64,000 nucleotides of DNA from Enterobacter ludwigii (GTDB lineage: Bacteria > Pseudomonadota > Gammaproteobacteria > Enterobacterales > Enterobacteriaceae): assembly GCA_023023105.1 (NCBI GenBank), contig CP083824.1, positions 2,914,001-2,978,000 of the forward strand, in the 5' to 3' direction. How positions within the stretch are numbered: position 1 is the stretch's first letter; every line of letters starts with the position of its first letter. Both the position numbers and the translations under genes were made by a program. This document shows, one piece after another, positions 58,594 to 64,000 of the stretch. The notes under the pieces are model-generated. The model saw only the letters and a program-made list of their open reading frames with translations, was not told the origin of the DNA and ran no database searches.

Positions 58594-59457
58594 TCACCCT
58601 ACTAATTTTATTAAATACTGACCATAATGATTTTTACAAAGTTGCTGGCCTCTTTCGAATAGATTTTCTTTTGTTAGCCAACCATTTCTCCAGGCGATTT
58701 CTTCAAGACAGGCAACCATCATCCCCTGCCGCTTCTGAACTGTCTCAACGAAGCTACCCGCTTCAATCAAACTATCATGGGTTCCTGTATCGAGCCAGGC
58801 AAAGCCACGCCCAAGTAGTTCCACATTCAACGCATTATTTTTTAAATACACTTCATTTACGGTAGTAATTTCAAGCTCACCTCGTGAAGAGGGTTTAATA
58901 TTTTTAGCTATATTTATTACATCGTTGTCGTAAAAATATAAACCAGTCACAGCCCAATTTGACTTTGGATTTTTTGGTTTTTCTTCTATACTTAACGCTT
59001 TAAATTCTCTATCAAACTCAACGACACCAAATCTTTCAGGATCCATTACTTGGTATCCAAAGACAGTGGCACCTCGAGAACGCTCACATGCAAGTTTAAG
59101 TTTGGGAGTAAACCCTTGACCAAAGAAAATATTATCTCCAAGTACCAGACAAACGGAATCATTCCCAATAAAACTTTCACCAATAATAAATGCCTGTGCT
59201 AATCCATCCGGACTCGGTTGAATTGCATATTTGATTTCTATACCAAATTGGCTTCCATCACCGAGTAAACGGATAAAACCAGCCTGATCTTCTGGAGTGG
59301 TGATCACTAGAATATCTTTGATTCCAGCCAACATGAGCACAGAGAGGGGATAATAAATCATTGGTTTATCGTAAATAGGGAGTAACTGCTTTGATACACC
59401 CATTGTAATTGGATATAATCTGGTACCAGAACCACCAGCTAAAATAATACCTTTCAT
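58594..59457 (-). CDS. rmlA: Glucose-1-phosphate thymidylyltransferase
   Basis: A 287-residue enzyme that makes dTDP-glucose. [16 protein letters not shown] is the nucleotide-binding signature, [19 protein letters not shown] and [12 protein letters not shown] are the usual substrate loops, and [21 protein letters not shown] is near the C-terminal part. It overlaps rmlB by one base. rmlC and rmlD are absent, so the pathway here does not lead to rhamnose. Confidence 0.95.
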   Translation of the reverse strand: MKGIILAGGSGTRLYPITMGVSKQLLPIYDKPMIYYPLSVLMLAGIKDILVITTPEDQAGFIRLLGDGSQFGIEIKYAIQPSPDGLAQAFIIGESFIGNDSVCLVLGDNIFFGQGFTPKLKLACERSRGATVFGYQVMDPERFGVVEFDREFKALSIEEKPKNPKSNWAVTGLYFYDNDVINIAKNIKPSSRGELEITTVNEVYLKNNALNVELLGRGFAWLDTGTHDSLIEAGSFVETVQKRQGMMVACLEEIAWRNGWLTKENLFERGQQLCKNHYGQYLIKLVG

Positions 59458-60542
59458 TACTTACGCTCTCTATAATTTTGCTCTATCCAGGACTGATAAT
59501 TCCCGGTTTTCACGTTTTCCACCCACTGAATGTTTGCCAGATACCACTCTACTGTTTTGCGAATGCCACTTTCGAAGGTTTCTTGCGGTTTCCAACCCAA
59601 TTCCCGACCAATTTTCTCAGCATCTATCGCATAACGGCGATCATGGCCAGGCCGGTCAGCAACATAAGTGATCTGGTCATGATAGGAACCTTCCTTTGGC
59701 ACAATTTCATCCAGCAGAGAACAAATAGTGTGTACCACATCGAGGTTTTGCTTTTCGTTGTGACCGCCAATGTTGTAGGTTTCGCCAATTTTGCCCTGTG
59801 TCACTACGGTATAGAGTGCACGTGCATGATCCTCTACATACAACCAGTCACGGATCTGATCGCCTTTACCGTAAATTGGCAGAGTTTTACCCTCCAGCGC
59901 ATTCAGAATAACCAGCGGAATCAGCTTTTCTGGGAAGTGATATGGGCCGTAGTTATTTGAACAGTTGGTGACAATCGTAGGGAAACCGTAGGTACGCAAC
60001 CACGCGCGAACCAGATGGTCACTCGAGGCCTTTGATGCCGAATATGGACTGCTTGGTGCGTAAGCGGTAGTTTCCGTGAATAGAGGCAACTCGAATGATG
60101 CAGAATGCTCATCAGGATGCGGTAAATCGCCATAAACTTCATCGGTTGAAATATGATGAAAACGGAAGGCTTTCTTAGCAGCATCATCTAATGTGGACCA
60201 ATACCCTCGGGCGGCTTCCAGGAGCACGTAGGTACCTACGATATTGGTTTCAATAAACGCAGCAGGGCCGCTAATAGAACGATCAACGTGGCTTTCGGCT
60301 GCAAGGTGCATTACGGCATCGGGTTTATGCTCAGCGAAGATTCGATCCATTGCTGCCTTGTCACAGATATCAGCATGCTCAAAGGCATAACGATCGCTAT
60401 CGCTGACATCAATAAGTGACTCAAGGTTACCGGCATACGTCAGCTTATCCACATTGACGACTTCGTCCTGGGTATTTTTAATAATATGTCGTACAACCGC
60501 TGAGCCGATAAAACCGGCCCCGCCCGTCACAAGAATTTTCAC
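59457..60542 (-). CDS. rmlB: dTDP-glucose 4,6-dehydratase
   Basis: A 361-residue extended SDR enzyme that makes dTDP-4-oxo-6-deoxyglucose. [15 protein letters not shown] is the NAD loop, [11 protein letters not shown] the region with the catalytic Asp-Glu pair, and [15 protein letters not shown] holds the YxxxK pair. It is the first gene of the cluster, about 80 bases after the JUMPstart site, and its codon use is closer to the backbone than that of the genes after it. Confidence 0.96.
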   Translation of the reverse strand: MKILVTGGAGFIGSAVVRHIIKNTQDEVVNVDKLTYAGNLESLIDVSDSDRYAFEHADICDKAAMDRIFAEHKPDAVMHLAAESHVDRSISGPAAFIETNIVGTYVLLEAARGYWSTLDDAAKKAFRFHHISTDEVYGDLPHPDEHSASFELPLFTETTAYAPSSPYSASKASSDHLVRAWLRTYGFPTIVTNCSNNYGPYHFPEKLIPLVILNALEGKTLPIYGKGDQIRDWLYVEDHARALYTVVTQGKIGETYNIGGHNEKQNLDVVHTICSLLDEIVPKEGSYHDQITYVADRPGHDRRYAIDAEKIGRELGWKPQETFESGIRKTVEWYLANIQWVENVKTGNYQSWIEQNYRERK

Positions 60543-60622
60543 GTTATCTGTTCCGTCTGTTGGAAATGTCTGGATACTTACGCTCTGAACCCGATCGTTT
60601 TTTGACGGTTTCAGAAATTGAG

Positions 60623-60661
60623 CACGCTACCGCCCCTGGCTTAACAGCTACCAGTGCACTG
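60623..60661 (-). promoter_or_regulatory. JUMPstart sequence with ops element
   Basis: The 39 bases on the minus strand begin CAGTGCACTGGTAGCTG and end with the ops element GGCGGTAGCGTG (60623-60634). RfaH is recruited there to paused RNA polymerase and lets it read the long O-antigen operon. It lies about 80 bases before rmlB. Confidence 0.95.
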
Positions 60662-60816
60662 AGCGATGTTGGATTAAATGATTCTATTGCCTGGATTCAG
60701 GCAAAAACTGGCTTTAATTGTCGTCCTAAACGACCTCAGAAACAAGCACAAATCGCTACAAAGCTGTCGAGATTTAAACCCGATAACTCTATGTAATCAT
60801 AGAATTAATAACAAAA
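60662..60816. other. Leader and promoter region of the O-antigen operon
   Basis: No gene is seen between the JUMPstart site and the galF terminator. The operon promoter should lie here on the minus strand; I could not pick a clear -35/-10 pair. Confidence 0.5.
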
Positions 60817-60870
60817 AACGGCAGTCATCATTTGGGTTATATTTCAACACACCAAAATAATGACTGCCGC
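60817..60870 (-). terminator. Terminator of galF
   Basis: A long inverted repeat, CGGCAGTCATTATTTTGG with CCCAAATGATGACTGCCG, around about 15 bases, followed on the minus strand by TTTTTTGTT. Confidence 0.8.
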
Positions 60871-60893
60871 TTGTTCAAGTCGTGGCAGAAATA

Positions 60894-61790
60894 TCAGTCG
60901 TTTGCCAGTAACTTCTCAATACGGGCCCTGAACTTCGCCCCTTCCTTCAGATTACGCAGTCCATAATTCACAAACGCCTGCATATAGCCCATTTTCTTAC
61001 CACAGTCATAGCTGTCGCCAGTCATCAGCATCGCGTCAACAGACTGCTTCTTCGCCAGTTCGGCAATCGCATCAGTCAGCTGAATACGGTCCCAGGCACC
61101 TGGCTCGGTTTTTTCCAGTTCGGCCCAGATATCGGCGTTCAGCACATAGCGGCCAACCGCCATCAGATCGGAATCCAGCGTCTGTGGCTGATCCGGTTTT
61201 TCGATGAACTCAACGATGCGACTCACCTGCCCTTCTGTCTCTAGCGCTTCTTTCGTCTGGATAACAGAGTACTCAGAGAGATCGCCCTTCATGCGTTTTG
61301 CCAGCACCTGGCTGCGGCCTGTTTCATTGAAACGTGCCACCATTGCCGCCAGGTTATAACGCAGCGGATCGGCAGAAGCGGTATCAATAATGATATCCGG
61401 CAGCACAACGATGAATGGGTTATCACCCACAACCGGACGGGCACACAGAATGGAGTGGCCGAGACCCAGCGGCTGCGCCTGACGCACGTTCATAATGGTC
61501 ACGCCTGGAGGACAAATAGACTGAACTTCCGCCAGCAACTGACGTTTAACACGCTGCTCAAGCAGAGCTTCGAGTTCGTAAGAGGTGTCGAAGTGGTTCT
61601 CTACCGCATTTTTGGAAGAGTGGGTAACCAGAACGATTTCTTTGATCCCTGCAGCAACAATCTCGTCGACAATGTACTGAATCATTGGTTTATCGACGAT
61701 CGGCAGCATCTCTTTAGGAATGGCTTTTGTGGCCGGCAGCATATGCATGCCCAGACCTGCTACCGGAATGACTGCTTTCAAATTGATCAT
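60894..61790 (-). CDS. galF: GalF, regulator/paralogue of UTP-glucose-1-phosphate uridylyltransferase
   Basis: A 298-residue protein very like E. coli GalF. It has [20 protein letters not shown] where the active paralogue GalU has GTRMLP; the lost arginine fits the view that GalF is poorly active and modulates GalU. It marks the 5' border of enteric O-antigen loci. The start [12 protein letters not shown] has a GGAAGAGAT site; an ATG four codons earlier is in frame. Confidence 0.94.
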   Translation of the reverse strand: MINLKAVIPVAGLGMHMLPATKAIPKEMLPIVDKPMIQYIVDEIVAAGIKEIVLVTHSSKNAVENHFDTSYELEALLEQRVKRQLLAEVQSICPPGVTIMNVRQAQPLGLGHSILCARPVVGDNPFIVVLPDIIIDTASADPLRYNLAAMVARFNETGRSQVLAKRMKGDLSEYSVIQTKEALETEGQVSRIVEFIEKPDQPQTLDSDLMAVGRYVLNADIWAELEKTEPGAWDRIQLTDAIAELAKKQSVDAMLMTGDSYDCGKKMGYMQAFVNYGLRNLKEGAKFRARIEKLLAND

Positions 61791-62005
61791 TATCTCTTCC
61801 ACCTTAATATGGTTGACGAAGTATAAACCGTGTCAGGAAAAATGCCTGATGAAGAAAGTCTACTGCGTCAAATGCAAATCACGTTTGGCTCAGAACTCTG
61901 ATTACTAAAACTCATTACGTCATAAGTGTGACCCAGAATCGTCGGAAACCCTATCAATAAAGAAGATTAAAAACGTGATTCCGACAAATCCCAGATCATC
62001 CGTTG

Positions 62006-63001
62006 CTACTCAGAAACAAACGTGATGTCATCTTTCTTCTCATGCACGAACTCGTACTTCAACGTACGGTCCAGTCCTTGAGATAGGGTGTAAGGCGCTT
62101 TAAAACCAGAGGTGTGCACTTTAGTTGCATCAAACTGAGTGGTGGCACAGAATTTTTTTACACGTACGGAACTAATCGCATACTTCTTGCCGGTAACTTT
62201 GCTCAGAATATCAAAGCAATAACCGCCGAGCATCCCTAAAGGATAAGGGAGATGTACTGATGGGATTTTTTTGCTCAGGCTCTTTTCTACTTCGGCAACC
62301 AGCTGATTCATATTCAGATCGGGTTTATCGACATAGTTGTATACGTCGTAACCAGGTTTGACGTTGCTCAATCGGAATTTGATAAACTCAACAATATTAC
62401 CTACATAAGCCATTGACTTGTAGTTAGTTCCGGCGCCCACCATTGCGAATTTTCCACCCGCAATTTGCTTCAGAAGATTGAAGACATTGCCTCGATTGCG
62501 CTCACCAAAAATGACCGTTGGACGGATAATCGTAAGAGATCGCTCTTCAGGCGCTTTGTTGAACCATTCACGCAGTACCTCTTCCGCCTGCCACTTACTT
62601 TTGCCATAGTGGTTAAAAGGATCGTGCGGGTGAGATTCGTCAGGATTCACTTTATTGAGACCATAAACAGCAACTGAACTGGTAAAAATAATGTTCTTAA
62701 CATTATTTTTTTCCATTGCTGCCAGTACATTACGTGTACCCTGTACGTTTACATCATAGTAGAGTGAAGTCGGGCTAACATCATCACGATGTTCGGCAGC
62801 TAGCAGTACCACCGTTCCGAAACTGGCAAGTGCTTGATCGAGCTGCTCCTGATTACGCACATCACCAGAAACAGTAATATCTGGATAGAAATGACTCTGC
62901 TGTTTGTCGAAGTTGGTAACATCAAACTCGGACTTAGAAATCTCGATCAAACGAGTCCCAACGAAACCGGACGCGCCAATAAACAAAACTTTATCGTTCA
63001 T
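62006..63001 (-). CDS. gnu: Undecaprenyl-PP-GlcNAc 4-epimerase Gnu
   Basis: A 331-residue extended SDR. LFIGASGFVGTRLIEI is the NAD loop, FTSSVAVYGLN the strand-4 region and NHYGKSKWQAEEVLREW the YxxxK site. It is very close to the E. coli O157 protein (Z3206) that turns undecaprenyl-PP-GlcNAc into undecaprenyl-PP-GalNAc. It lies upstream of galF as in E. coli. Its presence allows the O unit to start with GalNAc. Confidence 0.9.
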   Translation of the reverse strand: MNDKVLFIGASGFVGTRLIEISKSEFDVTNFDKQQSHFYPDITVSGDVRNQEQLDQALASFGTVVLLAAEHRDDVSPTSLYYDVNVQGTRNVLAAMEKNNVKNIIFTSSVAVYGLNKVNPDESHPHDPFNHYGKSKWQAEEVLREWFNKAPEERSLTIIRPTVIFGERNRGNVFNLLKQIAGGKFAMVGAGTNYKSMAYVGNIVEFIKFRLSNVKPGYDVYNYVDKPDLNMNQLVAEVEKSLSKKIPSVHLPYPLGMLGGYCFDILSKVTGKKYAISSVRVKKFCATTQFDATKVHTSGFKAPYTLSQGLDRTLKYEFVHEKKDDITFVSE

Positions 63002-63181
63002 AAACCACTCAATGCGTTATGTGTGTTTGGCAAACCTCCGGGAGTCATGATATTCCGTGAGGTATCGCTAATGACAAGACAAATCTGGAAATTGTGGCAC
63101 GGATTATAAACCCTAAAATCGCTGAGTTCAGTAACAAATTTTAGGTGTTTACGATGAGTCCGTGCTATGCCTCTTAAAAAT

Positions 63182-64000
63182 TCACTTTCGCATTGATGGA
63201 AGCGCAAAATTCAGCCTTTCCACATTCACAACCTGCTGATCCACCCGGTCAATATCCACTGAGCTTTGCCCCTTCTCATTAACGGCTTTGATGTTCGCCA
63301 GCGACAGCAGCGTCTCGTCTTTAGCCATAAATTTGCCCCGAACGTCTTTACGCAGGTCGAAATTAATCTTCAGGGCAGGCCCCACGGCAGCTTCCTGCAT
63401 AACATTGATATTTCGTAAGAAAAGATGCTGTGGCTTATTGTGCAGCTCCAGGGTAGCGCGCTGCATCTCAACGTTGGTAATCGCCACAAAAGACGTCGCG
63501 TTACCGGATGAAATTTGTACTCCGCGCAGCTTATACGCCAGCTGCCGATTATCCAGACGAATATTGTTGAGTTTGAAGTTCTGCGGAATGGACAAATAAT
63601 CGCCTTTTATCACCCCGTAACCGATTAACATACCGGCACTATTGACCATATCGACATTATCAATAATGAAATTATCACAACCATAAATAGCGACGGTGGC
63701 GTTGTCTATTCCCGCCTTTTTACTGAAGTCAGGGGTTATGTTTTTGGCCTTAATATTGCGGATAACAAAATGTTTTCCGTTTTCAACGTGCACCAGCTGA
63801 CGACAGTTGCTGCCGGTAATGTTGGCCACCACGAAGTTCTTGACGGTCTGCTTTTCCGGATAGTCATTATCATAGGTGCTGCCGGCAAGGCCAATGCCAA
63901 TGCCCCAGTTGATCTTGCCGTTAGTGCAGTTAATGTTGTCGATGACATGGTCGGAAATCAGGATATTGCGATCGTTGATGGCCACGTTCCACTCGATCGC
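63182..64000 (-). CDS. wcaM: Colanic acid biosynthesis protein WcaM, C-terminal part (runs off the right edge)
   Basis: 272 codons of the end of a beta-helix protein; the frame is open to the window edge ([20 protein letters not shown]). Repeated strands of the type [13 protein letters not shown] and [16 protein letters not shown] are those of a right-handed parallel beta helix. WcaM is the last gene of the colanic acid cluster and its exact job is unclear. Position next to gnu and galF matches E. coli; the full protein there has about 464 residues. Confidence 0.9.
   Translation of the reverse strand, partial: AIEWNVAINDRNILISDHVIDNINCTNGKINWGIGIGLAGSTYDNDYPEKQTVKNFVVANITGSNCRQLVHVENGKHFVIRNIKAKNITPDFSKKAGIDNATVAIYGCDNFIIDNVDMVNSAGMLIGYGVIKGDYLSIPQNFKLNNIRLDNRQLAYKLRGVQISSGNATSFVAITNVEMQRATLELHNKPQHLFLRNINVMQEAAVGPALKINFDLRKDVRGKFMAKDETLLSLANIKAVNEKGQSSVDIDRVDQQVVNVERLNFALPSMRK

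Overview
The window is chromosomal DNA of a member of the Enterobacteriaceae, most like Enterobacter or a close relative (Lelliottia, Leclercia). The gene order shiA-amn, tRNA-Asn/yeeO/tRNA-Asn, tmaR(yeeX)-yeeA-sbmC-dacD, sbcB-plaP-yeeY-yeeZ-hisLGDCBHAFI-wzzB, ugd-gnd-O-antigen locus-galF-gnu-wcaM matches the E. coli backbone. The uge-like epimerase between wzzB and ugd and the P-type ATPase/Usp and RND/acyltransferase operons on the left are not in the E. coli K-12 order.

Layout. (1) 1-12.1 kb: the start of a cation P-type ATPase gene with a universal stress gene, a tiny membrane-protein gene, an RND efflux operon ending in an acyltransferase, pagP, shiA, amn and an M24 aminopeptidase. (2) 12.1-18 kb: yeeO between two identical, oppositely oriented tRNA-Asn genes, then tmaR, yeeA, sbmC and dacD. 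(3) about 18.25-33.25 kb: a defective prophage between dacD and sbcB. It keeps a UmuD'-like gene with a LexA box, a gtrABC serotype-conversion operon, the distal tail/baseplate genes, an early-gene block rich in DNA methyltransferases, an AlpA-type excisionase and a tyrosine integrase. Repressor, lysis, head, terminase and most tail genes are gone, and a deletion junction can be placed near 26,735. (4) 33.3-38.3 kb: sbcB, plaP, yeeY, yeeZ. (5) 38.4-45.7 kb: the complete his operon with leader peptide and attenuator. (6) 45.7-64 kb: surface polysaccharide genes: wzzB, uge, ugd, gnd, an AT-rich O-antigen cluster transcribed leftward from a JUMPstart/ops site, then galF, gnu and the end of wcaM.

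The O-antigen cluster makes a dTDP-3-acetamido-3,6-dideoxyhexose (Fuc3NAc or Qui3NAc) with RmlA, RmlB, FdtA/QdtA, an acetyltransferase and an aminotransferase. It has Wzx, Wzy and two family 2 glycosyltransferases. It also has a UbiA-like membrane protein paired with a HAD phosphatase, which I read as a possible route to a polyprenyl-linked pentofuranose. Prophage gtrABC could modify the same O-antigen, so two layers of surface variation lie within about 40 kb.

The most interesting points are: a C5-methyltransferase gene whose +1 frame is also open from end to end and runs in frame into the next methyltransferase gene; a prophage UmuD'-like protein that begins at the natural cleavage point and has lost both catalytic residues; a LexA box and paired GATC sites in front of gtrA; and the UbiA/HAD pair in the O-antigen locus. 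All functions are inferred by reading translations and recalling families; no database search was run.
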